64,000 nt of DNA from Alphaproteobacteria bacterium (GCA_024743195.1 JANSXE010000006.1:1-64000), one strand, 5' to 3'. Shown: positions 1 through 12,028, counted from the first letter of the stretch. Notes: a model not told the origin generated them from the letters alone. Made by a program: numbers and translations.

Positions 1-182
1 CCGCCTCCGGCGGCGGCGCGGCTCGCGCGGGGTTAATTTTTTCGGCCGCCTCCGGCGGCGGCGCGGCTCGCGCGGGGTTAATTTTTTCGGCCGCCTCCGG
101 CGGCGGCGCGGTTCGCGCGGGGCCAGCTCTTTCCCAGCCGCCTGCGGCGGCGGCGCGGCTCGCGCGGGGTTAATTTTTTCGG
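1..182. repeat. 45-bp GC-rich tandem repeat array, four copies
   Basis: Copies lie at 1-45, 46-90, 91-137 (diverged, 47 bp) and 138-182. Copies 1 and 2 are identical and copy 4 differs at about one base. Read on the plus strand, each regular unit holds a short hairpin (GCGCG-GCT-CGCGC) followed by GGGGTTAATTTTTT, so each looks like a small intrinsic terminator for transcription arriving from the left. The last copy carries the TAA stop (170-172) of the LysR gene on the minus strand. The array touches the window edge, so the true copy number is unknown. Confidence 0.9.
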
Positions 183-1135
183 CCGCCGTCGCAGGCGGCC
201 GCGGGCATCGGCTGCGGGCCGGCCTCCGGGCTCTCCCAGGGGGGGATCGGCTGGAACTTCTCCAGCAGGAAGTCGACGAAGGCGCGGACCTTCGGGCTCA
301 AGTGCCGGCGCGTCGGGTAGACCGCGTTGATCGGCACTTCGAGATCCCGGTAGAAGGGCTGCAGCACGCGCATCAGCTTGCCCTCGCGCACCTCAGGCCC
401 GACCAGGAACTCCGCCAGGCGCGCGACGCCGAGCCCCGCCAGCACCATCTCGTGGATCGTCTCCCCGTTGCTGGCGGAGAAGTTGCCGGCGGCGCGCAGC
501 TTGAAGTCCTCCCCCTCCGGCATGCGGAAAATCCAGTCGTTCAGATGCGGCATGTTGGAGAAGGTAAGGCAGTTATGCTCCGCCAGATCGGCGGGGTGCT
601 TCGGAATCCCGTGCCGTTCGAAATAGGCCGGCGCGGCGCAGATCGCCCGGCGGCTGACCGCGAGTTGACGCGCCACCATACTGGAATCCTGCAAGGGGCC
701 GAAGCGCACGGCGACGTCGTGCCCCTCCTCGACCAGATCGGAGAGCGCGTCGGTCAGCGTCATCTCCACCGTCAGTTCGGGATAGCGGCCCAGGAATTCC
801 GGGATCAGCGGGCCGATCTGATGCTTGCCGAAGGCGATGCCGCAATTGATGCGCAGCGTGCCGCGCGGCGCCGCATGGAGCTGGGTCACCGCCGCCTCGG
901 CCTCGTCGATGTCGGCCAGGATTCGCGCCGCGCGCTGGTAGAAGGCCGAGCCCTCCTCCGTCGTCGACAGCCGGCGCGTGGTGCGGTTGAGAAGACGGAC
1001 GGCGAGCCGATCCTCGAGCCGCGCGATCTGCTTGCTCACCGCCGACGGCGTCAGCTTCAGAACCCGCGCGGCGGCGGAAAAGCTGCCCTCCTCCACCACC
1101 TTGGCGAAGACCGTCATCTCGGTCGATCGATCCAT
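170..1135 (-). CDS. LysR-family transcriptional regulator
   Basis: A 321-residue LysR-type regulator. The N-terminal winged helix-turn-helix is at about residues 5-65 (SFSAAARVLKLTPSAVSKQI, followed by RLEDRL and LLNRTTRRLSTTEEG). The effector-binding domain fills about residues 90-295. The family binds DNA as a tetramer and usually controls a neighbouring or divergent gene in response to a small ligand. The C-terminus is about 20 residues longer than usual and proline/alanine rich, and its last codons run into the fourth copy of the 45-bp repeat, so this tail may be repeat-derived. The nearest divergent gene is the small ORF at 1371. The ligand and target cannot be read from the sequence. 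Confidence 0.9.
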   Translation of the reverse strand: MDRSTEMTVFAKVVEEGSFSAAARVLKLTPSAVSKQIARLEDRLAVRLLNRTTRRLSTTEEGSAFYQRAARILADIDEAEAAVTQLHAAPRGTLRINCGIAFGKHQIGPLIPEFLGRYPELTVEMTLTDALSDLVEEGHDVAVRFGPLQDSSMVARQLAVSRRAICAAPAYFERHGIPKHPADLAEHNCLTFSNMPHLNDWIFRMPEGEDFKLRAAGNFSASNGETIHEMVLAGLGVARLAEFLVGPEVREGKLMRVLQPFYRDLEVPINAVYPTRRHLSPKVRAFVDFLLEKFQPIPPWESPEAGPQPMPAAACDGGRKN

Positions 1136-1370
1136 CCCGCCTCCTCCGACAGCCGGTCGCCCGGGACGCCAGCCTCATCCATTCATTCCCACGCTTCAAA
1201 AGTAATTGGATCATTCTGCGGATTATAACGCAAGAGGGGAGAGTTTACCTTTTCCCCATCGAAAGAGACCAACCGCTGGCGCCGCAGGGCAGGAGGCGAC
1301 GCCTCAGACGGTATCCGTAATCGGTCCGACGATGGAAACGCTGCGGATACCGACCTTGAGGAGAGACGCG

Positions 1371-1592
1371 ATGAGCATGACGACCCTGAACACCGCCCCG
1401 ATCCTGACCGAAGACGCCGTGCGCGCGGGCCTTGAGGCCGGACGCCAAGCGCGCGCCGAAGCCTTTCGCACCGCGCTCGACGGGGCCGCGCGCTCGATGA
1501 GCCGCTGGGTGACGGAGGGCGTCAGCCTGCATCGCCACGACGCCCCGCGCTTCGGCCTGATCGGCCGCCCGGCGCCCTGCGCCCAGGCGTAA
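1371..1592 (+). CDS. Small hypothetical protein, 73 residues
   Basis: An open frame starting MSMTTLNTAPILTEDAV. The ATG at 1371 follows a good ribosome site (GAGGAG, about 8 bases upstream). The same frame is open back to 1206, but that part is low in coding character and has no ribosome site, so the short form is preferred. The middle (residues about 18-45) is predicted helical with regularly spaced Arg and Ala, and the end is basic with His and Pro. There is no signal peptide, membrane segment or recognised domain. It is divergent from the LysR gene and upstream of a heavily structured stretch that ends in a terminator. It resembles the short helical proteins of unknown function common in alphaproteobacteria. 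Confidence 0.5.
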   Translation: MSMTTLNTAPILTEDAVRAGLEAGRQARAEAFRTALDGAARSMSRWVTEGVSLHRHDAPRFGLIGRPAPCAQA

Positions 1593-1650
1593 GGAACACA
1601 CGGTAAGGAGACCGACCGAGACACCGAGACACCATCGCGGCGAATCGCCC

Positions 1651-1861
1651 CCTAGCCTGACCCCTGGACGGCCTGCCCCCCTAGATCGGCCGTCCTCTCG
1701 AAGCCCCAGGCCGCCGCGATGGTCCCTACCCCGCCCCGATGCGAACCCTGCGCATCCGGGGCGGGCCCTGACCCCTGGAGCCATATAGGCCTCCCCCCCT
1801 GGAGGTCCTCCCTATGGCCCTTCTCGACCCCGCCGCCACTCCCGCGGCGGGGTCTTTTTTT
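1651..1861 (+). ncRNA. Candidate structured RNA or structured 3' UTR
   Basis: This roughly 210-base stretch between the small ORF and ilvA holds successive stem-loops: 1667-1694 (7-bp stem, GACGGCC/GGCCGTC), 1730-1765 (14 paired bases with one bulged C), 1781-1817 (CCATA and CCTCC arms pairing with GGAGG and TATGG) and the terminator at 1826-1861. A 13-base direct repeat, CCTGACCCCTGGA, precedes or overlaps the first stem (1656-1668) and directly precedes the third (1767-1779). No convincing ORF is present. It could be a free small RNA, the 3' UTR of the 73-residue gene, or part of a repeat family. It does not match SRP RNA, 6S or tmRNA features that I know. Confidence 0.35.
1826..1861 (+). 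terminator. Strong intrinsic terminator
   Basis: A perfect 11-bp stem (GACCCCGCCGC, 1826-1836, with its complement 1844-1854) has a 7-base loop and is followed by seven T residues (1855-1861). The T run is only on the plus strand, so it ends transcripts from the small ORF or the structured stretch upstream. It also protects against readthrough into the 3' end of ilvA on the other strand. Confidence 0.88.
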
Positions 1862-1877
1862 ATCGGTAGGCGGTCGG

Positions 1878-3110
1878 TCAATCCGCGGCCAGGCGGGTGA
1901 CGGCGTAGCCGGCGCGGTCCAGACTGTCGATGACGGCGGCGAGTTGGGCGTCGTCGCGCGTCTCGACCGCCACCTCGATCAGCGCGTCCTTGGCCGGCAG
2001 GTGGCTGAAGACGCGCTGGTGGGCGACGTCGACGATGTTGCCGCCGGCTTCCCCGATCAGGCCCGCCACGCGGGCGAGCTCGCCCGCCGTGTCGCCCAGC
2101 CGGATGCGCAGCCGCGCGAGGCGGCCCTGGCGCACCAGATCGCGCAGCAGCACGGAGGCCAGCAGCCGCTGGTCGATATTGCCGCCGCACAGCGGTGTGG
2201 CGACGCAGCGCCCGCGGAAGCGCTCCGAATTCGCCAGCACGGCGGCGACGCCGGCCGCGCCCGCGCCTTCCACCACCGTCTTCTCCACCGTGATCAGAAG
2301 CGCAATCGCCTCCTCAAGCGCCGCCTCGTCGACCAGCAGGATCTCGTCCACCAGCCGGCGGACGATCTCGCGCGTGATGCGGCCCGGCTGCTTGACGGCG
2401 ATGCCCTCCGCGATGGTGGCACCGCCGACCGCGGCCTCCTGGCCGGCCAGGGCCTGCTTCATGGCGGGGTAGAGCGCGCTCTGCACGCCGACGATCTCGA
2501 TCTCGGGCTTCAGCGCCTTGGCGGCGGTCGCGATCCCGGAGATCAGCCCGCCCCCGCCGATCGGGACGACCAGCACGTCGATCTCCGGATAGGCGCCGAG
2601 CAGCTCCAGCGCGATGGTCCCCTGCCCTGCGATCACATGCGGGTCGTCATAGGGGTGGACGAAGACCAGGCCCTTCTCCTCCGCCTCGCGGTGGGCGAAG
2701 GCGGCGGCCTCGGCCAGCGTGTCGCCTTCCAGCACGACGCGGGCGCCATGCTGTTCGGTGAACTTCACCTTCACGTTGGGCGTCGTCTTCGGCATGACGA
2801 TGGTCGCCGGCGCGCCCAGCCGATGCGCGTGATAGGCGACGCCCTGCGCATGATTGCCGGCCGACATGGCGATGACGCCGCGGGCCCGCTCCTCCGGGCT
2901 CAGATGCAGGAGCTTGTTGAGCGCGCCGCGTTCCTTGAAGGAGGCGGTGAACTGCCGATTCTCGAACTTCAGGATCAACTGGCAGCCGAACAGCTCGCTG
3001 AGGGTGCGGCTCGGCCGTTGGCGCGTCTCGACGACGGCGCCGGCGATGCGCTCCGCCGCCTCGCGGATGTCGGCGAGCGCGACCGGCGGGGGTCCGTCCT
3101 GCGGCGCCAT
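1878..3110 (-). CDS. ilvA: Threonine ammonia-lyase (threonine dehydratase)
   Basis: A 410-residue PLP enzyme that deaminates L-threonine to 2-oxobutanoate, the first step toward isoleucine. The catalytic lysine lies in FTASFKERGA (Lys59), the substrate loop in SAGNHAQG (about 83-90) and the glycine-rich phosphate loop in GGGGL (185-189). The C-terminal part (about 330-405) has the spacing and hydrophobic pattern of one ACT domain (RIRLGDTAGELARVAGLI), which suggests allosteric control. One ACT module and about 410 residues place it in the short TdcB-like class seen in many alphaproteobacteria rather than the longer two-module E. coli IlvA. It is monocistronic as far as can be seen. The ATG at 3110 lies 89 bp from the end of the K+ channel gene. 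Confidence 0.93.
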   Translation of the reverse strand: MAPQDGPPPVALADIREAAERIAGAVVETRQRPSRTLSELFGCQLILKFENRQFTASFKERGALNKLLHLSPEERARGVIAMSAGNHAQGVAYHAHRLGAPATIVMPKTTPNVKVKFTEQHGARVVLEGDTLAEAAAFAHREAEEKGLVFVHPYDDPHVIAGQGTIALELLGAYPEIDVLVVPIGGGGLISGIATAAKALKPEIEIVGVQSALYPAMKQALAGQEAAVGGATIAEGIAVKQPGRITREIVRRLVDEILLVDEAALEEAIALLITVEKTVVEGAGAAGVAAVLANSERFRGRCVATPLCGGNIDQRLLASVLLRDLVRQGRLARLRIRLGDTAGELARVAGLIGEAGGNIVDVAHQRVFSHLPAKDALIEVAVETRDDAQLAAVIDSLDRAGYAVTRLAAD

Positions 3111-3199
3111 CGGATAAACTCCATGTCGATGCTGTAAAACCCGAATCCGCTCTTACCCAATCCGTCGGACGCCGTCCAGGCGCATGGCGCGGTCCGGCC

Positions 3200-4378
3200 T
3201 CATTCGAGCGCGTTCAAGAGCCCGGTCCACTCTCGCCGCTGCTTCGCGGTCTCGGTGATGATCCGATTCAAGGCCGGATGGTGCGCCATCAGACGGTGGA
3301 AACTGTCATGGTCGAGCACGAGCAGACGCGTCTCCTCCAGCGCCACGACGGTGGCGTCGCGCGTCGGCCCGTTCAGCAGCCCGACCTCGCCGAAGAAATC
3401 GCCCGGCCCCAGGCGCGTCGGCTTCGGGTGCAGTTCGACCTCCACCTCGCCGGAGACGATGAAGTACATGTTCTCCGCCCGCTCCCCGGCGCGCACGATC
3501 ATGTGCCGGGCGGGCACGACGAGCGGCTGCAGCAGCCGCGCGATCTCGCCGATATGCACCGCGTCCAGCTTGGCGAAGGCGGGCGCCTGGCTCACCATCT
3601 GCCAGCTCACCTTGAAGTCGCGGCGGCGCAGTTCCTCGACGAAGCTGGACGCGAACAGCCCGGTCCACAGCACGAAGATGCCGATTCCGATCAGCATCAC
3701 CGCGGCGCCGATCACCCGGCCCCAGGCCGTCACCGGCACCACGTCACCGTAGCCGACAGTGGTCAGCGTCGCCAGCGCCCACCACATGGAATCGGGGATC
3801 GAGCCGAACTTGTCCGGCTGCACCGGATGCTCGACCAGATAGATCGCCGTCGCCGACAGGTGCAGCGCGATCACCACGATGATGAGCCCGGCCAGCATGG
3901 TCCGCCGCTCATTGTGGAAGACGGCCGCGATCGACTGCATGGCGGCCGAATACCGCGTCAGCTTCAGCACCCGCAGCATCCGGACCGCACGCAGCGCGCG
4001 CGCGTCGGTCGGCGGGATCCACCCCGCAAGCGCCAGATAGAAAGGCAGGATCGCCGCCAGGTCGATCAGCGCGATCGGCCGAACCAAATAGCGCAGCCGG
4101 CGCCGCCAGGCCCCCTGCGCCGGTCCGTGGTCCGGATCCTCCGCCGCCGCCCAGATGCGCGCGGCGTACTCGATCGTGAAGACGGCGACGGAGAAGATCT
4201 CGAACCCGTCGAACAAGAGCCCGTAGGCCTCGCGCCAGCCGGACAGCGTCTCCAGCGTCACCGCCAGGACATTGAGCACGATGAGCGCGATCAGCGCGCC
4301 GTCGACCGCCCGGCCGAAACCGTCCGCCCGCCCCCACCCTTCCAGGACGGAGAAAACCTGTTTGCGCAAATGGCTCAT
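3200..4378 (-). CDS. Six-TM voltage-type K+ channel with cyclic-nucleotide-binding domain
   Basis: A 392-residue inner-membrane channel of the MloK1-like cyclic-nucleotide-gated family. Six hydrophobic segments run from about residue 27 to 245. A positively charged S4 helix is visible (RALRAVRMLRVLKLTR, about 127-142), and the pore carries the potassium selectivity filter TTVGYGD (206-212). A cyclic-nucleotide-binding domain fills about 268-385. Its phosphate cassette reads FGEVGLLNGPTRDATV and keeps the Glu and Arg that normally contact the cyclic nucleotide, so ligand gating is plausible. The gene is divergent from the DUF1330 gene, with 52 bp between starts. A second cyclic-nucleotide domain is found in the ABC-like protein at 45770. 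Confidence 0.93.
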   Translation of the reverse strand: MSHLRKQVFSVLEGWGRADGFGRAVDGALIALIVLNVLAVTLETLSGWREAYGLLFDGFEIFSVAVFTIEYAARIWAAAEDPDHGPAQGAWRRRLRYLVRPIALIDLAAILPFYLALAGWIPPTDARALRAVRMLRVLKLTRYSAAMQSIAAVFHNERRTMLAGLIIVVIALHLSATAIYLVEHPVQPDKFGSIPDSMWWALATLTTVGYGDVVPVTAWGRVIGAAVMLIGIGIFVLWTGLFASSFVEELRRRDFKVSWQMVSQAPAFAKLDAVHIGEIARLLQPLVVPARHMIVRAGERAENMYFIVSGEVEVELHPKPTRLGPGDFFGEVGLLNGPTRDATVVALEETRLLVLDHDSFHRLMAHHPALNRIITETAKQRREWTGLLNALE

Positions 4379-4430
4379 CGAGGAGAGCTTAGGGCGAGTC
4401 CCGTCCGCGCTCTAGAGGAGGTTTCACCCG

Positions 4431-4718
4431 ATGCCCGGCTATCTGATCGCCCGCGTGCAGGTGCACGATATGGAGCAATACAAGCAGTACATGGCGCTGA
4501 GCCCCGGCGCGCTGGAAGCCTATGGCGGCCGCTTCATCGTGCGCGGCGGCGCGCACGAGACCTTGGAGGGGCCGGAGGAGACGGGCCGCCTCGTCGTCGT
4601 CGAGTTCCCGAGCGTCGAGCAGGCGCGCGCCTGCTACGATTCCGCCCGCTACCGGGAGGCCAAGGCGAAGCGCGCCGGCGCTGCGGACATGCAGATGGTG
4701 GTCGTGGAGGGCGTGTGA
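4431..4718 (+). CDS. DUF1330 family protein
   Basis: A 95-residue protein with the typical DUF1330 layout: MPGYLIARVQVHD at the start, YGGRFIVRGG in the centre and FPSVEQARACYDSARYREAKAKR before a final beta strand (DMQMVVVEGV). The fold is a dimeric ferredoxin-like alpha/beta barrel, and the biochemical role of the family is not established. The start has a GAGGAGG site 9-10 bases upstream. It is divergent from the K+ channel and followed by an intergenic palindromic repeat. Confidence 0.92.
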   Translation: MPGYLIARVQVHDMEQYKQYMALSPGALEAYGGRFIVRGGAHETLEGPEETGRLVVVEFPSVEQARACYDSARYREAKAKRAGAADMQMVVVEGV

Positions 4719-4802
4719 CGCACGCGCGCCACCCCGGCCCTCCCGCATGACGGGGCAGAGAGAGGCGGCGCCGGCGGCGCGCGTCCGACATCCCAACTGC
4801 GC

Positions 4803-4907
4803 CCTTCGAGACGGGCGCCGCGGCGCCCTCCGGGTGAGGTCTGAGTTCTTGGGCTCAAGCGCATAGCCCTCATCTTGAGGAGCCGCCGACAGGCGACGTC
4901 TCGAAGG
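4803..4907. repeat. Intergenic mosaic palindromic element, 105 bp
   Basis: It is bounded by an 11-bp perfect inverted repeat, CCTTCGAGACG (4803-4813) and CGTCTCGAAGG (4897-4907). Inside are nested imperfect palindromes, including CCTCATCTTGAGGAG and GGGTGAGGTCTGAG. The pattern CTTCGAGACG ... CCTCATCNTGAGGAG ... CGTCTCGAAG is one I recognise as a widespread non-coding repeat in alphaproteobacterial genomes. It lies between the convergent DUF1330 and alaS genes, where it could fold on either transcript. Confidence 0.8.
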
Positions 4908-4952
4908 AAGGGGGCGGCGCCGGCCTCGCTCGCCGGACCCGCAACCAGGACG

Positions 4953-7655
<2,703 letters not shown>

Positions 7656-7825
7656 CGGCTCGCAAGTCCTTCTAACCGGCGTAAGAGCTGGGAGCGCATG
7701 ATGTAGCGAGCGCAAGCCCCGCTGTCCAGCGGGGGGCGGACCCGGACGGCCGCGACGGTTCTCGCAGCGCGCCGATCCGGCGCCGCCCATCCCGTCGCAC
7801 GGCCGGATATGCTATCTATGGGCGC

Positions 7826-8818
7826 ATGACGAACCCGATCGCCCCCTCCCCCCTTTACTTTGGCTTGCTGCGGCTGACGGCGCCGCTTGCCGCGTCGGTC
7901 CTCGCCGTTGCGCTGGCGGGAGCGCCAGCGCCGGCCGCCGAAGCGCCCAGCCCGGCCGCGGCCTGCGCCGCCTTCCGGGACGCGGTGCGCGACTCGAAGG
8001 CCCCGATGGCCCCGCTGCTCGAGCGGCCGGACGTCGCCCGGCAGGCCGTGATCGGCTGCCGGCGCCACGACGGCGCGCCCGAGGACGCGGCGGCGCTGGG
8101 CTTCGCGCTGATCGCCGCAGGCGAAGCCGGCGGCGTCCCCTTGGTCCGCGCCGCCGCGGAGGCGGGCGTCGGCGAGGCCCAATACTGGCTCGCTCTCTGG
8201 TCGAAGGACGGCCTCGCCCTCGACGGCCGCGCGGTGCTGGCCCCGAACACGGTCGATCGCATGCGCTTGCTGCGCGCGGCCGCGGAGCGCGGCCACCCGC
8301 TGGCGCAAGCGGCGCTCGGCGCGGCGTTCCTGGTGGGCGAGGAGATCGCGCAGGATGTCGAGCAAGCGCTTTACTGGCACCGAAAGGCCGCTGCGCAGGA
8401 TGTCCCGCATGCGCTACTCGCCTTGGGCATGATGCACAGAAATGGCGCGGCCGGGCTTGCGCCCGACCGAGAGAAGAGCATGGACCTGATCCGACGCGCC
8501 GCCGACCTCGGCGATGCGACGGCGCAATGGCTGTTGGCCCTCTGGACCACCTCCGGGAGCCCGCATACGGGGCAGACGATCCCGGAAGCCCTCGACGCCC
8601 TGGAACGCCTCAGCAAGGCCGGCGACATGCGCGCCGTCGCAACCCTCGGCGGCCTCTACTGGTACGGGCATGACGTCCCCCAGGATCGCGCCTACGCCCG
8701 GGAAATCTTCTGCCGCGGCGGCAAGGAAGGGGGCGTCGCGTTCGAGGCCCTCGGCGCCGGCCCCCTCACCTGCCCCGACCCCATCGCCCCAGCCCTCAAG
8801 AAAGGAGACGAACTGTGA
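7826..8818 (+). CDS. Secreted Sel1-repeat protein
   Basis: A 330-residue protein with an N-terminal signal peptide or anchor (hydrophobic at about residues 15-33, then an Ala/Pro-rich stretch APAPAAEA as likely cleavage region). The body has Sel1-like repeats, for example GHPLAQAALGAAFLVGEEIAQD, VPHALLALGMMHRNGAAG and MRAVATLGGLYWYGHDVPQD. These short helical hairpins usually mediate protein-protein contacts in the periplasm. Several Cys residues (about 48, 72, 304 and 319) could form disulfides. The TGA overlaps the GTG start of the next gene (GTGA, 8815-8818), so the two are translationally coupled. It is divergent from alaS and part of an insertion between alaS and recA. Confidence 0.85.
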   Translation: MTNPIAPSPLYFGLLRLTAPLAASVLAVALAGAPAPAAEAPSPAAACAAFRDAVRDSKAPMAPLLERPDVARQAVIGCRRHDGAPEDAAALGFALIAAGEAGGVPLVRAAAEAGVGEAQYWLALWSKDGLALDGRAVLAPNTVDRMRLLRAAAERGHPLAQAALGAAFLVGEEIAQDVEQALYWHRKAAAQDVPHALLALGMMHRNGAAGLAPDREKSMDLIRRAADLGDATAQWLLALWTTSGSPHTGQTIPEALDALERLSKAGDMRAVATLGGLYWYGHDVPQDRAYAREIFCRGGKEGGVAFEALGAGPLTCPDPIAPALKKGDEL

Positions 8819-10206
8819 CGAAAGACAGGACGCGGTCCCGCCGCGTCGACGCGTTGATCGAGGACTTCCTCAAACGCCAAGCGCGCAACGGCCGCGCGCT
8901 TCAGATGCAGAAAGACCCGCAAACAGGGCATCCCGTCTTGGACTCGTTGAAGGACCTGGGAGACGGCGTGCTCCCCAGCGACCCCAAGCTGGAAGCCGTC
9001 GCTGACGCGGCGGCGCATTGGGGATTGCAGGAAGCCATCGGAATTCAAGACAGCGCCGCCATTGCGGGAATCGAAAAGGCGATAGGCCGGCCCCTCATTC
9101 CCGAGGAGATCGAAGCCCTGAAACGGGCCGGTCTCTCAGCTTTCGAAAACGCGACGCACGACGACCGGTCGGACGCGGAGTCGATAGAGGCGGGCAGGAG
9201 CCGACTGGAGGGCCTCAGTTTCCCGGCGAAGCAGCCCGGAGAAGGAAAGGCCCGGGACGATGGATTGCGTGAGAAAGCCTCTCTCTTCGATCAGCTTCGA
9301 AGCGGTGTGCGCGACGTCTTCGAGACCCGCGACCCGCCGGCCCCGTCAGATCCCGTTCCACCGTCCCCCGAGACTTCGAGCCAAGACGCTGACGACGGCG
9401 CGCGGGACGCGCCGCGCGGGGCGCCGGACACGCCCGCCGAGGGGCGCGGCGAGGAACGCGGGTCCGCGGCGCAGAGCGACGCGGGCGGGCTCGACCGCGA
9501 GTCGGCGGCCTTCGCGCGGACGGCCGAGGCGACGCTCGGCGCGGTCGACGAGACGGAGGAGATCCTGCTGACGCCGCTGGACCGTTGGCCGGAGGCGGAC
9601 ATGCGCCGCCTGCTCAGCGACCCCGGCTATTGGGGCGCCGACCGGGCGCTGCGCGACGGCTATCGCGACCGGGTCGCGCTCTGGCATGGGCTAACCTACG
9701 GAACCGATCCCGTGCGCCGCGACGCGACCGGCAGGATGGTCGAGCCGGCGCCGAAGCGTCCGCCGCCGGCCGCGCGGCCGGCGCTCGCCGGCGCCGACGG
9801 GGAGCCGTTCGGTCACCCCGGCCGGGCGCTGTCGCAGTTCCTCGGCGCCCGGAGCCGGCGCGCCGGGCCGACCCAGGCGGTGCAGTCCCTGCAGCGCGGG
9901 CTCAACCGGCTGTCGTCGGCGGAGGCGCGGCCCGCCCGCGCGCGCGATCCCTACAAGGCGTCCGACGCGCCGGACGCGCTCGCGCCCGGCGGGGCCGTCG
10001 GCGCCGACCGGCCGCTGAAGGAGGACGGCGTCCTCGGCCCCAAGACGGCGGCCGCGACCCGGCGCGCCATCGCCCGGCGGGGCCGACCCGCGGTGGAGGC
10101 GGCGGCGCGTGCGGCGGCGGGCTCTTCACCGCCCCTTTCCGCGTCCGCTTCCGCGCAAGGCCGGGCGCCGCGCGACCGGTTCGGCCGGCCCAAGCTGCTG
10201 GCGTAA
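8815..10206 (+). CDS. Hypothetical protein with C-terminal peptidoglycan-binding-like domain
   Basis: A 463-residue protein, GTG start at 8815 with AAAGGAG at 8801-8807. There is no signal peptide. Residues about 1-140 are helical and of unknown type, and 160-245 are acidic, Pro/Ser-rich and probably disordered. A module near 255-300 reads WPEADMRRLLSDPGYWGADRAL; I recall similar Met-Arg ... Asp-Pro-x-Tyr-Trp motifs in alphaproteobacterial phage-like proteins, but this is from memory. Residues about 350-425 resemble a peptidoglycan-binding (PG_binding_1) fold: VQSLQRGLNRL, then EDGVLGPKTAAATRRAIA. The lower-GC, less biased codons at about 8830-9300 hint at acquisition. It is coupled to the Sel1 gene, so the two products probably act together, possibly at the envelope. 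Confidence 0.6.
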   Translation: MTKDRTRSRRVDALIEDFLKRQARNGRALQMQKDPQTGHPVLDSLKDLGDGVLPSDPKLEAVADAAAHWGLQEAIGIQDSAAIAGIEKAIGRPLIPEEIEALKRAGLSAFENATHDDRSDAESIEAGRSRLEGLSFPAKQPGEGKARDDGLREKASLFDQLRSGVRDVFETRDPPAPSDPVPPSPETSSQDADDGARDAPRGAPDTPAEGRGEERGSAAQSDAGGLDRESAAFARTAEATLGAVDETEEILLTPLDRWPEADMRRLLSDPGYWGADRALRDGYRDRVALWHGLTYGTDPVRRDATGRMVEPAPKRPPPAARPALAGADGEPFGHPGRALSQFLGARSRRAGPTQAVQSLQRGLNRLSSAEARPARARDPYKASDAPDALAPGGAVGADRPLKEDGVLGPKTAAATRRAIARRGRPAVEAAARAAAGSSPPLSASASAQGRAPRDRFGRPKLLA

Positions 10207-10270
10207 GACGCCGGGCCGGCCCTAAGCACGCGGATCGGGCCGCTCCGTCCGGGACGACGGCCGCACACAT

Positions 10271-10736
10271 AGCCTCCTCCCTTCATGCAGGGCCATCGCA
10301 TATGGGCGCGCGGACGGATCGCATCGACCCTGTCCGGAGAGACGCGTTCCAAGCGGCTGTATCGCAGAATAAGCCTCCCCCCTTCATGGGGGGAGGTTGG
10401 AGGGGGGCTTACGGCGCGCGACGGCGCCCCCGGCGACGGGGCAACCGCGCTTCCCGGGCCGCCCGCCCCCTCCCCGACCCTCCCCCATGAAGGGGGAGGG
10501 GGAAGAGGAGCCTCCCCCCTTCATGCAGGGCCATCGCATATGGGCGCGGACGGATCGCATCGACCCTGTCCGGAGAGACGCGTTCCAAGCGGCTGTATCG
10601 CAGAATAAGCCTCCCCCCTTCATGGGGGGAGGTTGGAGGGGGGCTTACGGCGCGCGACGGCGCCCCCGGCGGCGGGCCAACCGCGCTTCCCGGGCCGCCC
10701 GCCCCCTCCCCGACCCTCCCCCATGAAGGGGGAGGG
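10271..10736. repeat. Tandem duplication (2 x about 229 bp) of a palindromic intergenic element
   Basis: Copy A (10271-10500) and copy B (10509-10736) are almost identical, differing by a 2-bp deletion and a few substitutions. Each holds a palindrome of the type CCTCCCCCCTTCAT/GGGGGGAGG, a second one at CCTCCCCCATGAAGGGGGAGG, and a unique segment with GCCATCGCATATGGGCGCG and GTCCGGAGAGACGCG. The open frames across it come from strand-symmetric base composition and are not genes. It fills most of the 724-bp non-coding space between the 463-residue gene and recA. Near identity suggests recent duplication. Confidence 0.9.
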
Positions 10737-10794
10737 AGAAGCGATGCCGGCTCCCAAAATGCGTCCTTTGCCCTGCGCGCCGGTCCGAGAAGCT

Positions 10795-10829
10795 CCCGGC
10801 CCGCCCTTCGTGCGGAAGGGCGGGCCGGG
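10795..10829 (-). terminator. Perfect 15-bp hairpin downstream of recA
   Basis: CCCGGCCCGCCCTTC (10795-10809) pairs perfectly with 10815-10829 around a 5-base loop. It lies about 100 bp beyond the recA stop on the recA transcript. Neither side has a T run, so it is either a U-poor terminator or an RNA-stabilising hairpin. Confidence 0.55.
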
Positions 10830-10930
10830 TCTGCCGGCGCTCCCCGGCGGACGCCGACCGCCCGCGTCCGGGGTTGATCCACGGATCGCGGGCGGACGGG
10901 TGTTCGAAAATCAGACGGTCTGACGGACGG

Positions 10931-12028
<1,098 letters not shown>

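Noticed and set aside
1-182. Possible CRISPR array
   Set aside because: Units are directly joined without unique spacers, so this is a simple tandem repeat.
1206-1370. Extended N-terminus for the 73-residue protein
   Set aside because: The added residues are not protein-like and lack a ribosome site, while the start at 1371 has a strong one.
10285-10923. Several short open frames in the duplicated repeat region
   Set aside because: They are Pro/Gly/Arg low-complexity frames that repeat with the DNA and have no ribosome sites.
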